Positions 34,176-42,546 of a stretch of DNA of 64,000 nucleotides are shown piece by piece. This DNA is from G963667675 sp965197565 (GTDB taxonomy: Bacteria; Chloroflexota; Dehalococcoidia; Lucifugimonadales; UBA3495). How positions within the stretch are numbered: position 1 is the stretch's first letter; every line of letters starts with the position of its first letter. The notes beneath the pieces were generated by a model that was not told where the DNA came from, did not search any database, and worked only from the letters and a program-made list of their open reading frames with translations. Location: positions 496,001-560,000 of the forward strand of contig CBDANK010000004.1 of the NCBI GenBank assembly GCA_965197565.1, read 5' to 3'. The position numbers and the translations under genes were made by a program.

Positions 34176-35267
34176 TTGGACTTCAAAATCGCTGTACTGC
34201 CTGGCGACGGCATTGGGCCGGAAGTTACTGCCGAGGGCGCAAAGGTCTTGGCAGCGGTTGGCCGCGCTTTCGGCCATCGCTTTGATCTGGAGTACGCCGA
34301 TGTCGGCGGAATTTCCATCGACAAGCACGGCGCAGCGCTTCTGCCCGAGGTGAGGCAACTGGTCGAGTCGGCCGACGCGGTGCTTTTCGGCGCGGTGGGC
34401 GGCCCCAAGTGGGATGACCCTGCGGCTTCGGTCCGGCCGGAGGACGCTATATTGCAACTGCGCAGCCACATGGGGGTATTCGCCAACCTCCGTCCGGTGA
34501 AAGTGAACCCCGGATTGGCTGACGCCAGTGCCTTGAAGCCGGAGGTATTGGAAAACGTAGACATGGTAGTGGTGCGCGAACTCACTGGCGGACTCTACTA
34601 TGCCGAACCAAAAGGCCGCCAAGAGACTCCCCAAGGCTGGACCGCTGTCGACACCATGCGCTACACCCAGGCCGAGATAGAGCGAATCTTGCGGGTGGGC
34701 TTTGAATTGTCCAGAGAACGTAAGGGCAAGCTGACCTCGGTGGATAAGGCCAATGTGCTGGAGTGCTCGCGATTGTGGCGGCAGACAGCAACCCGTATGG
34801 CTGAAGAGTACCCCGAGGTGGAGTTGGAACACGTGCTGGTTGACAACTGCGCCATGCAGTTGATCCAACGTCCGGGCAGCTTTGACGTCATAGTCGTCGA
34901 AAACACTTTTGGCGACATCCTGTCCGACGAAGCTTCCATGCTGGCCGCTTCGATGGGCCTGTTGCCCTCGGCCAGCTTGACCGGGGTCCCGTCGGCCGGA
35001 AGCCGCGCCCCCGGGCTCTACGAGCCCATTCACGGCTCCGCGCCGGATATCGCAGGCCGGGGCATCGCCAATCCCATCGCCTCGGTCCTCAGTGTGGCTA
35101 TGATGCTGCGTCACTCCCTGGGTCTCGCCGAAGAAGCGGCGGTAGTGGAGCGGGCGGTGGACCAAGTGCTGGCCCAAAACTGCCGGACCGCGGACATTGC
35201 GCCGCCGGGTGTTGCTTCGATCAGCACCGCCGAGATGGGCGACCGGATAGTGTCGGCCCTGGTTTGA
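34176..35267 (+). CDS. leuB: 3-Isopropylmalate dehydrogenase
   Basis: 363 aa from TTG 34176 (AAGGAGT seven bases before). DFKIAVLPGDGIGPEV, ESADAVLFGAVGGPKWD, LRSHMGVFANLRPVKV, VRELTGGLYYAEPKGR and FGDILSDEASMLAASMGLLP all match LeuB; the ELTGG/Y segment marks isopropylmalate rather than isocitrate specificity. Third step of leucine synthesis. leuA/C/D are not adjacent. A more distant paralogue is at 56.9 kb. Confidence 0.94.
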   Translation: MDFKIAVLPGDGIGPEVTAEGAKVLAAVGRAFGHRFDLEYADVGGISIDKHGAALLPEVRQLVESADAVLFGAVGGPKWDDPAASVRPEDAILQLRSHMGVFANLRPVKVNPGLADASALKPEVLENVDMVVVRELTGGLYYAEPKGRQETPQGWTAVDTMRYTQAEIERILRVGFELSRERKGKLTSVDKANVLECSRLWRQTATRMAEEYPEVELEHVLVDNCAMQLIQRPGSFDVIVVENTFGDILSDEASMLAASMGLLPSASLTGVPSAGSRAPGLYEPIHGSAPDIAGRGIANPIASVLSVAMMLRHSLGLAEEAAVVERAVDQVLAQNCRTADIAPPGVASISTAEMGDRIVSALV

Positions 35268-35285
35268 CCCGGAGCGAGCGAAAGC

Positions 35286-36353
35286 ATGGGCGATGACCTC
35301 GCCATAGCTCTCGTCGTCTTCATTGCCGCCGCCGCCGCCGTGATTTTCTTCGGGACCAAGCTGGCCGTCTATGGCGACGCCTTGGCCTCCCTGACTGGTT
35401 GGGGGCGTCTCTTCGTGGGTAGCCTGCTGTTGGCCTTGGCCACATCCTTGCCCGAGCTAGCCACCAACATTTCGGCGGTGCGCCTGGACCCCCCAAACCC
35501 TGAGCTGTCCGTGGGCAGCGTCCTGGGCGCCAACATGAAAAACATGTTCACCCTGGCCCTGCTGGCCCTGGCCTTTGGCGGCGCGCGGTTCCTGCAACGA
35601 GTGGCTCCGGAACAGAGATACTCGGTGCTAGTGGCGGCGGTCATGACGGCGGCGGCGGTGGTCTTCGGCGCCGTCAAAATGGATGTGTCGGTGTGGCAGA
35701 TCGGGCTCTCCTCGTGGGTCTTGCTGGCCCTCTTCGTTCTGGGCATGAGGTGGGTCTACCTGAACCGGCCCGACGAGAAGGAGAACGGCAGCAATCATAC
35801 CGATCAGGGAATGACGCTGGCGAGAGCTTGGGTCTTGTTTGGCCTTGTATCGGCGGGAGTCGTAGTTGCTGGAATCTTTCTAGCTTGGAGCACCGACCAG
35901 ATTGCGGAAATAACCGGCGTTGCTTCCAGCACTCTGGGAATTCTGGTTATTGCCTTCGTGACCACTATGCCGGAGGTGACGGCCGCTGTTGCTGCGGCCC
36001 GCATCGGCGCGGCGGACTTGGGAGTAGCCGGTCTCTTTGGGAGTTGCGCTTTCAACGTGGCTATTATCTTTTTCACCGACATTTTCTACCGCGAAGGCGT
36101 CTTGGTGAACCAAGCAGAGCCCGCCCACTTTGTTGCCGGGGGCGTGGCGATAGGCTTGATCCTGGCATCGCTGCCGCTCATCCTGGGACACAACCGCATC
36201 AAGAGGATGGTTGCGGCAACCGGCCTGGTTCTGATGGCACTGGTCTACATTGGAGGAGCTGCGTGGGTGGTCACTCTGGGCGCTGCCGGAGACGACGGCA
36301 GCGAGGCGGCGGTTACCCGCCATTGGAGTATGCCTGGGCCGCCTGCCGGATGA
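35286..36353 (+). CDS. Sodium/calcium exchanger (CaCA family)
   Basis: 355 aa, about ten membrane segments. The two inverted alpha-repeats are visible: LALATSLPELATNISAVRL with VGSVLGANMKN, and AFVTTMPEVTAAVAAAR with GLFGSCAFNV. The Pro-Glu in each is ion-binding. YrbG-like cation:Ca2+ antiporter of the inner membrane. Its 3' end overlaps the convergent lipoprotein gene by 41 bases. Confidence 0.9.
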   Translation: MGDDLAIALVVFIAAAAAVIFFGTKLAVYGDALASLTGWGRLFVGSLLLALATSLPELATNISAVRLDPPNPELSVGSVLGANMKNMFTLALLALAFGGARFLQRVAPEQRYSVLVAAVMTAAAVVFGAVKMDVSVWQIGLSSWVLLALFVLGMRWVYLNRPDEKENGSNHTDQGMTLARAWVLFGLVSAGVVVAGIFLAWSTDQIAEITGVASSTLGILVIAFVTTMPEVTAAVAAARIGAADLGVAGLFGSCAFNVAIIFFTDIFYREGVLVNQAEPAHFVAGGVAIGLILASLPLILGHNRIKRMVAATGLVLMALVYIGGAAWVVTLGAAGDDGSEAAVTRHWSMPGPPAG

Positions 36354-38526
36354 TTCCCGTTAGCTTCTGACGGACGGCGCTGTCGGGCACGGTCGCCACT
36401 GCCGCCGCTAACGTATCCTGATACTGGGTCAAGAAGTCGGGCGGCGCTTGGCCGGCGGCGGCTCGGTCGCCGAACACCCTGAAAGTTTCGCTTAAACGCT
36501 GGGCCGCCACAACCGCACCTAATTTCTGTAGCAACGCTTGGAGGAACCTGCCGTCCTGCTCCAAGGAGATGGGCAGGGCCGGCGCCCTCTGCAACCGGCT
36601 CAGGTCGTAGGCGAAATAGGCCAGCGACTCCACTATCAAATCCGTCTCCCCTTTCTGGTCGAAAGCTTGGAGCAGGCTGGCGGCTAAAACCGGGTCGGCG
36701 TAGATTACCCGGTGGACAACCCGCGCCGGCGGGGACAGCACCGGGTCGCTCTGCCGCACCAGCCCTAGCGCAGCCTCCAAGTCACTCTTCAGCAGGGCCG
36801 CGGCGGCAGTGGGCTGACTTCGGATGAATCCCTCCAAGGAAAAGGGTGTTTCTTGAAGGACCTCCAGCATAACCCCCGGCTCGGCCCGGCTTCGCGCCGC
36901 GATCACCTCGTACAGTTGGGCCAGAAACGGCTCGTCTATTAGGAAATTGCCCGACGGTTCTTCTATCAGAAGCGCGGCTCCCCTCTTCAGGGCCGGTGCT
37001 TGGGCCTCGGCTGTAATATCCAGTTGTTCCAGCAACTCATCGGGGGTGAGCATAAAGCGCAATTGGGCTGGCGTCGACGCCATTAGAAGGCGGATGGCGT
37101 CTTTTTCCAGAGCTTGGACCACTTGACTTGCTGTAGCCGGGTCTTCATCCCGGAGCAAATCGAAAAACAGCCGTAGGTCTTCCTTCTGCTCGAAGCCGGT
37201 CTCGGAAAGAATTTCTTCAAGCGCGGCGGCGCTCGACTGAGGGCCGTGACGCCCCGCTGCAAGCACCCGTTCCACGCCCACGGTGAACCGTTCCAGCCGC
37301 TCCACAAAGCTGGCGGTGGCCTGAAGGGTGGGACCTTGGGGAAGCTGCTCAGCGGCCCTGAAAAGCTCCAAGAGAATGGGGTTCTCCAAGGCCGGGAAGA
37401 AATTGACCAGGAAGGGTTGGCTGACCAGCTCTTCCTCCAGAAGGCGGGCTTGGTCTTGGGCGGACAGTCCGGTAAGATCGGTGAGAAAATCCAGGGCCGC
37501 GGCCAAGTCAGCGGCCCGAGATGATTCCAATGCGGCCAGATAATCCGGGTGTTGACGGTGCAACTCCACCTTGTCCCTTAAGTAGCTCCGCCAGAACTGG
37601 AAGTTCTCTTCCTTTTGGGGGCCGCCCAGCAGCAGATCAAACTGTTCAGCCAAGTCGAAAAGCCTCTGGCGTTCCTCCTTTGCCAGGACGGCTCGCTGCA
37701 ACTCGACCGAGTTGGGCGGCTCTTTAGGAAACGACAAGGAACCGTAGCCTCGAAGGTCCAGGTGCTCGAACCCCAGATATTTATTGGCCTGCGCCCGGTC
37801 CTGGTCCGGCAAAGATTGGTGCCAGGCCGCGGCAGCGTACCAGGTTCCGAAGGGTCCCGGGCTCAGAAACCGGGCCCAATACTTACGCAGGACCGGCGGG
37901 ACCAAGGCTAGATCGCCGCCGGTGCCATAGACCAAGTCGGCCTCCAGGTTGTGAAACAGAGGCTCGAGGTTGTTGTTTGAGAGTTGGGGCAGGTTTCGGA
38001 GACGTTGCCGGAACAGTTCGTAGTCATCCGGCGGCTGGGCCATGAAAGCGAGTATGTCCGCGTGATAGCGTTCCATTGCGGTTGAAAGCTCACTCCCTTC
38101 TGGGATGCCCCAACTGAGTTCAGGGAACCCTTGTACCGGGAATCCACCCCAATAGGAATGACTGATCTCATGGACCACCCCAATCGGTTTAGCTTCGCCA
38201 ACCCCGGCCCACTTCTTGAAGCCAAAGCTCCCAAAGAACCCCGGGTCTCCCCGCATCTGCCGTAAATCCAGACTCCGGATTAAAGCGGCGCCGCCTTCGG
38301 TGAGGTTATAGAGGACGATCACGGCGTCGAGCCGCTGCTGGATCCAGGTCGAGTTTTTGGGGTTGGGCGTTGGAGTGGGGCCGGCCGGGGTGAGGGTGGA
38401 CGCTTGGTTGGGGCCGCCGCCACACCCGGCCAGAAGCATCAGCGCCATCGCAGCGGCGGATGCGTAAACAGCTAAACAGGCGCGAAGGCTAGACCTTGGG
38501 ACCAAATTATTGCCATTGACGCTCAC
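36313..38526 (-). CDS. Large lipoprotein with HExxH metalloprotease-like motif
   Basis: 737 aa. Signal peptide with lipobox LLAGC then GGG, a Thr/Pro linker (TPAGPTPTPNP), then a domain with VVHEISHSYWGGF at about residue 125: HEISH is a zincin HExxH motif, and Glu in HNLEADLVYG downstream could be the third ligand. The remaining 500 residues are alpha-helical repeats of unknown fold. Most likely an extracellular gluzincin. GTG 38526 overlaps the hicB stop (GTGA) and gives a clean signal peptide; the ATG at 38568 would overlap hicB by 46 bases. Confidence 0.65.
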   Translation of the reverse strand: MSVNGNNLVPRSSLRACLAVYASAAAMALMLLAGCGGGPNQASTLTPAGPTPTPNPKNSTWIQQRLDAVIVLYNLTEGGAALIRSLDLRQMRGDPGFFGSFGFKKWAGVGEAKPIGVVHEISHSYWGGFPVQGFPELSWGIPEGSELSTAMERYHADILAFMAQPPDDYELFRQRLRNLPQLSNNNLEPLFHNLEADLVYGTGGDLALVPPVLRKYWARFLSPGPFGTWYAAAAWHQSLPDQDRAQANKYLGFEHLDLRGYGSLSFPKEPPNSVELQRAVLAKEERQRLFDLAEQFDLLLGGPQKEENFQFWRSYLRDKVELHRQHPDYLAALESSRAADLAAALDFLTDLTGLSAQDQARLLEEELVSQPFLVNFFPALENPILLELFRAAEQLPQGPTLQATASFVERLERFTVGVERVLAAGRHGPQSSAAALEEILSETGFEQKEDLRLFFDLLRDEDPATASQVVQALEKDAIRLLMASTPAQLRFMLTPDELLEQLDITAEAQAPALKRGAALLIEEPSGNFLIDEPFLAQLYEVIAARSRAEPGVMLEVLQETPFSLEGFIRSQPTAAAALLKSDLEAALGLVRQSDPVLSPPARVVHRVIYADPVLAASLLQAFDQKGETDLIVESLAYFAYDLSRLQRAPALPISLEQDGRFLQALLQKLGAVVAAQRLSETFRVFGDRAAAGQAPPDFLTQYQDTLAAAVATVPDSAVRQKLTGIIRQAAQAYSNGG

Positions 38527-38858
38527 ATCCGAGGCATCACTTTTTCTTCCAAGGCCTTTCTGATCCAAGCATTCAAGGTCATTCCGTCCTCTATAGCTGC
38601 CAAAGTGACCTGGCCATGCAAGCGAGGCCCTAAGCGGATGAGGGTCTCGCCGGAGAAAGGCTTCTGGGGCTCAATGCCTCGCTCCTCGCATAGGGTTAGA
38701 TATTGGTCGATGGAGGTGCGAAATTCACGTTTCAGTCCCTCTACGTCGGAGGCCTCAAAGGTGGCTACCGGGCTGGCGCCGGCGTTGATGACGCGCCCGT
38801 GCAAAAGGTCCACGGATTCGTCGTATTCGATAGTGGCAATATAGCCCTTATATTTCAT
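38523..38858 (-). CDS. hicB: HicB-type antitoxin
   Basis: 111 aa. Degraded RNase H-like N domain (YIATIEYDESVDLLHGRVI, FEASDVEGLKREFRTSIDQY) and a ribbon-helix-helix C domain (IRLGPRLHGQVTLAAIEDGM, NAWIRKALEE). Starts one base into the hicA stop. Neutralises HicA and should repress its own promoter. Confidence 0.88.
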   Translation of the reverse strand: MKYKGYIATIEYDESVDLLHGRVINAGASPVATFEASDVEGLKREFRTSIDQYLTLCEERGIEPQKPFSGETLIRLGPRLHGQVTLAAIEDGMTLNAWIRKALEEKVMPRM

Positions 38859-39112
38859 TAGGGGGCTACTCCTATCGCTTTTAGAAATTCTCTGATGTCC
38901 CGGACGGTGGCCCTACCTACCTCTGGTCCGGGATGGGGCCGGTGCACTACCAAGGCTACCGAACCGGCTACAAGGTGGACTCGGGAACCTTCGGCCTCTG
39001 TGACCTCGACACCTACAGCTCGCAGCAGGGACTCGATTTCAGCCCACCGTATGTTGGCCGAGGTCGGCCTGCTGAAAACCTGCTGTAGGGTTCGGCGGTG
39101 TCTATTCCTCAA
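38858..39112 (-). CDS. hicA: HicA-type mRNA interferase toxin
   Basis: 84 aa with the double-stranded-RNA-binding-like fold pattern: RWAEIESLLRAVGVEV, then EGSRVHLV (catalytic His in the GSxxH position) and HRPHPGPEVGRATVRDIREF. Normally about 60-80 aa; the N-terminal 20 residues may be over-extended, with the true start nearer SANIRWAE. Upstream of hicB as usual. Confidence 0.85.
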   Translation of the reverse strand: MRNRHRRTLQQVFSRPTSANIRWAEIESLLRAVGVEVTEAEGSRVHLVAGSVALVVHRPHPGPEVGRATVRDIREFLKAIGVAP

Positions 39113-39138
39113 GTGATTATATGATTAGGGTACCTTGG

Positions 39139-39552
39139 TCAAATTACATCTAACTGTTCCTCGGTGATGGCTCCCTCCGTGATGCTAAACAAGCGCACTT
39201 GGGGGTTATCTTCGTCCATTAACGAGACCAGTACGTACCGGACGTCGGGCCACAGTGCCGCAGTCCCCCCGGCGATACGCACGTCGGTGTCGGAGGGGTA
39301 GGCCTCACTGCGGGTGTGGGAGTGATATATGGCCAGCAACTCCCAACCGTTGTCACCGGTCTCTGTGTCCACTTTAACAACCTCGCCGGGGTCCATGGAA
39401 AAGCGAAAGGGGCTTGCCTCCACGTTGGTCATCCGGTAGAGTTTGAGAACGCGGCCATCCCGGCCGGCCAGGATACCGCAACATTCGTTGGGCAGGTCGC
39501 TTCTGGCATGAGCCACCATCTCGTCGATGAAGCGTTTCTCAATTTGCGTCAA
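39139..39552 (-). CDS. M67 (JAB1/MPN/JAMM) metalloprotease-like protein
   Basis: 137 aa. Complete JAMM set: Glu in LPNECCGIL, then YHSHTRSEAYPSDTD (HxH-x7-S-x2-D). Removes ubiquitin-like or sulfur-carrier tails (MoaD/ThiS/CysO type) in characterised bacterial relatives. The start TTG 39552 overlaps the upstream phosphatase stop (TTGA) and gives the usual length; the ATG at 39597 is possible. Confidence 0.87.
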   Translation of the reverse strand: MTQIEKRFIDEMVAHARSDLPNECCGILAGRDGRVLKLYRMTNVEASPFRFSMDPGEVVKVDTETGDNGWELLAIYHSHTRSEAYPSDTDVRIAGGTAALWPDVRYVLVSLMDEDNPQVRLFSITEGAITEEQLDVI

Positions 39553-40025
39553 CAGCCTTGCTCCCGGTTGAGTTTGGACGCCCCCGGCTTCAACCATTCG
39601 GCGTACCGGTGTACCGCGTCCTCCTGCTCCCGCGTCTGGATGGAACCGGGGCGCAGCTCCCGTATCTTGGAGACGGCGTTATCCGGGGAGTTACCCTCGT
39701 GCACCAGATAGCAGGCCAAGAGAGTGCCGGTGCGGCCAATGCCGGCGTGGCAGGTGACCGCCACTGGTCTTTGCCGGGTTTCGATTTGCTCCTGGATAAA
39801 CAAGACCATGCGCTGGATTTGCTCAATGGTAGGCGGACTGAAGTCGGGCACCGGTTCGTACAGGTCGGTCAGGTCCGCTCTCTCCCCGGAGATGGTCCGC
39901 GCCTCCATTCGCACTATAGCCCCGATGCCCTGTTGCTTCAAGTAGAGCAGGTCCCGGACCCTGGCCGGTCCTTCAGCACCGGCCAAAGCCCCGTGAAGGA
40001 CCCAGCTAAAGTTCATTTGTCCCAC
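39549..40025 (-). CDS. Dual-specificity protein phosphatase family
   Basis: 158 aa. The CX5R loop is complete: VTCHAGIGRTGTLLACYL near residue 93, with general-acid Asp in VPDFSPP. N terminus NFSWVLHGALAGAEGP resembles DUSP23-like and archaeal-type phosphatases. GTG 40025 sits eight bases after AAGGAG; ATG 40016 is an alternative. Middle gene of a three-gene overlapping set with DUF167 and M67 proteins. Confidence 0.88.
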   Translation of the reverse strand: MGQMNFSWVLHGALAGAEGPARVRDLLYLKQQGIGAIVRMEARTISGERADLTDLYEPVPDFSPPTIEQIQRMVLFIQEQIETRQRPVAVTCHAGIGRTGTLLACYLVHEGNSPDNAVSKIRELRPGSIQTREQEDAVHRYAEWLKPGASKLNREQGC

Positions 40026-40311
40026 TGGCTACACTCCTTAGGCGAGCCTGTACCTCCTCTGGCGTTAGGGACTCCACTGACACCGTCTTATCTCGGGACG
40101 CGCCGCCGCGGATTATACGGACCCGGCTTTTGGCCACGCCAAGGGTTTGGGCCAACAAAGACACAATCGCCGCATTGGCTTTTCCGCCTTGAGGCGGAGC
40201 GGTAACCCGCACCTTCACCGTGCCTGCTTGATAACTCTCTACTTGGTTGCGAGATGCCTTGGGTTGCACTCGCACTTTGACGGTGACGCCGGTTTCGGTT
40301 GGTTGCGCCAT
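40006..40311 (-). CDS. DUF167 (YggU) family protein
   Basis: About 101 aa (114 if the ATG at 40350 is used). VKVRVQPKASRNQVESY, VRVTAPPQGGKANAAIVSLL and VRIIRGGASRDKTVSV are the YggU/UPF0235 signature. Function unknown in the family. It overlaps the phosphatase start by about 20 bases. Confidence 0.87.
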   Translation of the reverse strand: MAQPTETGVTVKVRVQPKASRNQVESYQAGTVKVRVTAPPQGGKANAAIVSLLAQTLGVAKSRVRIIRGGASRDKTVSVESLTPEEVQARLRSVASGTNEL

Positions 40312-40439
40312 TGGTCCTGCCTGGTCCAGCCGCGCGATGGTCACCGGCATCTGTCGGACCCTCTGGACAGCCGAAATGTTCCGCGGAGCGAGGTCTGGTA
40401 TATTAAACTGGACACTTATAGTGGCCTTGGAGGCAGCCA

Positions 40440-41219
40440 GTGGAGTATAACAACATCAGGCTGGAAAAGGAAAACTCGGTGGCTGCCATCCGGCTGAACC
40501 GCCCCGATGCTCTAAATGCTCTGAGCCCTGAACTGCTGGCTGAGTTTTCTTGCGCCGTGGCGGAAGTGGAAAGAGATGAAGGAATCAAGGCCCTGGTGGT
40601 GAGGGGAGAGGGTCGAGCCTTCTGCGCCGGCGCCGACTTGACCTACTTGGCAGCCGCTTTCGATAACCCCGGCCAACTCAGGGCTTATATCGCCAAGATC
40701 AACGGTTGCTTGTTTCAGTTGGAAGAGTTGCCGGTGCCGGTCATTGCCTTGGTCCACGGGTTTGCTTTGGCTGGCGGCTTGGAGTTGTTGCTGGCTTGTG
40801 ACATGGCCCTTGCCGCTGATGACGCCCGAATCGGCGACCAGCACGTCAACTTCGGCCTGATGCCCGGCGGAGGCTCCACCCAACGGTTGCCCCGGCGCGT
40901 CGGGATGCAAAGAGCAATGGAGCTCTTGACCACGGGACGCTGGTTGTCGGGAGCGGAAGCGGCGGACTGGGGCTTGGTGTTGCGGGCGGTTCCCGCTGAC
41001 CGACTGGACCAACAATTGGAGGAGTTGCTGACCCCTCTGCGCACCAAGAGCCGCCCCGGCCTGGGCTGGATCAAGTCGGCGGCGCGCCGAAGCTGGGACT
41101 TGTCCTTACGGGACGGCGTGGCCCTGGAGAGTCTGGCCTTCGTCCAGTACGTCGCCACTTCTTCCCATCCCCGTCAGGGAGTCCAAGCTTTCAAAGAAAA
41201 ACGCCGGCCCGAGTTTTAA
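40440..41219 (+). CDS. Enoyl-CoA hydratase/isomerase family
   Basis: 259 aa. VAAIRLNRPDALNALSPELL, GRAFCAGADLTYL, FALAGGLELLLACDMALAAD with the catalytic Glu (GGLELL), and LMPGGGSTQRLPRRVG with the second Glu-site region shifted to GGGST. GTG 40440 follows GGAGG. Followed at 25 bases by metF. Confidence 0.9.
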   Translation: MEYNNIRLEKENSVAAIRLNRPDALNALSPELLAEFSCAVAEVERDEGIKALVVRGEGRAFCAGADLTYLAAAFDNPGQLRAYIAKINGCLFQLEELPVPVIALVHGFALAGGLELLLACDMALAADDARIGDQHVNFGLMPGGGSTQRLPRRVGMQRAMELLTTGRWLSGAEAADWGLVLRAVPADRLDQQLEELLTPLRTKSRPGLGWIKSAARRSWDLSLRDGVALESLAFVQYVATSSHPRQGVQAFKEKRRPEF

Positions 41220-41243
41220 GCTGGGGTCTTTGGTGGGACTATT

Positions 41244-42125
41244 TTGAAAATCAGAGAGATTTTGAATATCACCCGGCCCATCTCCTGCGAGTTCTTTCCG
41301 CCCAAGACCGCTGAAGGGATTCCGGGCGTGTTCCGGACCATCGACCGGCTAAAAGCTTTTCGTCCCGACTTCGTATCCGTAACCTACGGAGCCGGAGGCT
41401 CCACCAGAGCCTTCACCGAGGAAATCACGTCCCGGGTCAAGGCCGAGGGGGACCTGGAAGTGATGGCCCATTTGACTTGCGTGGGACAGACGAAGGAAGC
41501 GTTGCACAGTGTGTTGCAACAACTGGACGATACCGGCATCCAAAATGTCATTGCCCTGCGGGGAGACCCGCCGAGGGGGGAGCGGGAGTTCGTTCCGGTT
41601 GAGGGCGGTTTTGGCCACGCCACCGACTTGATCCAGCACATCCGAACACATTTTTCCTTCGGCATTGCCGCCGCGTGCTATCCCGAAGGCCACACCGAGT
41701 CTCCAGACCTGGAAACCGATCTGGCCTACACTAAGGCCAAGGTGCATAGTGGGGCGGAATTCTTAATTACCCAGCTCTTTTATGACAATGATGACTTTTT
41801 CGCATTCATGGACCGGGCCCAACAGGCGGGCATCGATGTTCCCATCATTCCTGGGGTACTCCCCATTCTGAGCGCCAGCCAGATTCGCAGGTTCACCTCC
41901 TTGTGCGGGGCCCGGATTCCGGCGCACCTGGACCAACAACTGGACAAGTTCGCCGCCGACGATAATGCGGTCAGGGAACTGGGCGTGGAGTACGCCACCC
42001 GCCAGGTCAGAGAGTTGTGGGACGCCGGAGTTCCCGGCATCCATTTCTACGTGCTTAACCGGAGCTATTCGGTTTCCAAGATTCTGACGAATTTGGCCTT
42101 GGCCGGGCATACCGGGGAGGACTGA
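41244..42125 (+). CDS. metF: 5,10-Methylenetetrahydrofolate reductase
   Basis: 293 aa TIM barrel with FAD. SCEFFPPKTAEG (catalytic Glu), VTYGAGGSTRAFTEEI, HLTCVGQTKE, NVIALRGDPPRGE and FLITQLFYDNDDF. Makes methyl-THF for methionine synthesis. TTG 41244 gives the standard start MKIREIL. Confidence 0.94.
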   Translation: MKIREILNITRPISCEFFPPKTAEGIPGVFRTIDRLKAFRPDFVSVTYGAGGSTRAFTEEITSRVKAEGDLEVMAHLTCVGQTKEALHSVLQQLDDTGIQNVIALRGDPPRGEREFVPVEGGFGHATDLIQHIRTHFSFGIAAACYPEGHTESPDLETDLAYTKAKVHSGAEFLITQLFYDNDDFFAFMDRAQQAGIDVPIIPGVLPILSASQIRRFTSLCGARIPAHLDQQLDKFAADDNAVRELGVEYATRQVRELWDAGVPGIHFYVLNRSYSVSKILTNLALAGHTGED

Positions 42126-42168
42126 GAGGGGAATCAAGGGGCTTAATCTGGAACGAGGCCATCCAACC

Positions 42169-42546
42169 ATGACTCTTGCTTCCGGGGTAGATATCATAGA
42201 GATTTCCAGGGTGAAGCTGGTCCTAGAACGTTATGGCCAGCGATTCCTGGACCGGGTCTACACCGCCGGAGAAATCGCCTACTGCCGGGGCCGGCCGCCC
42301 AATCTGGCGGCCCGGTTCGCCGCCAAGGAAGCCACCATGAAGGCCCTGGGCACCGGGGTGCGCGGTGTGAACTGGAAGGACATCGAGGTAGTACGTCAAG
42401 AAAGTGGCGCGCCAAGCGTCCTTCTCCACGGGCGGGGCAAGAGCCGTGCTGAGCGGCTGGGGGTTAGGGATATATCCTTGAGTCTCTCCCACTCCCGTGA
42501 CTATGCGGTGGCTTTTGTGGTGCTCCAACGAGAGCCGCCGCCGTGA
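42169..42546 (+). CDS. acpS: Holo-[acyl-carrier-protein] synthase
   Basis: 125 aa. SGVDIIEISRVKLVLERYG (Asp metal ligand) and RFAAKEATMKALGTG (Glu/Lys) with LSHSRDYAVAFV at the end. Adds 4'-phosphopantetheine to ACP. Its TGA overlaps the start of the next gene (GTGA). Confidence 0.94.
   Translation: MTLASGVDIIEISRVKLVLERYGQRFLDRVYTAGEIAYCRGRPPNLAARFAAKEATMKALGTGVRGVNWKDIEVVRQESGAPSVLLHGRGKSRAERLGVRDISLSLSHSRDYAVAFVVLQREPPP

Noticed and set aside
33913..34353. Open frame beginning TLSLSKGRPFMVRQAHH
   Set aside because: This is a well-known translation of a dispersed repeat (TGAGCTTGTCGAAGG...GTTCGACAGGCTCACC), and it then overlaps leuB out of frame.
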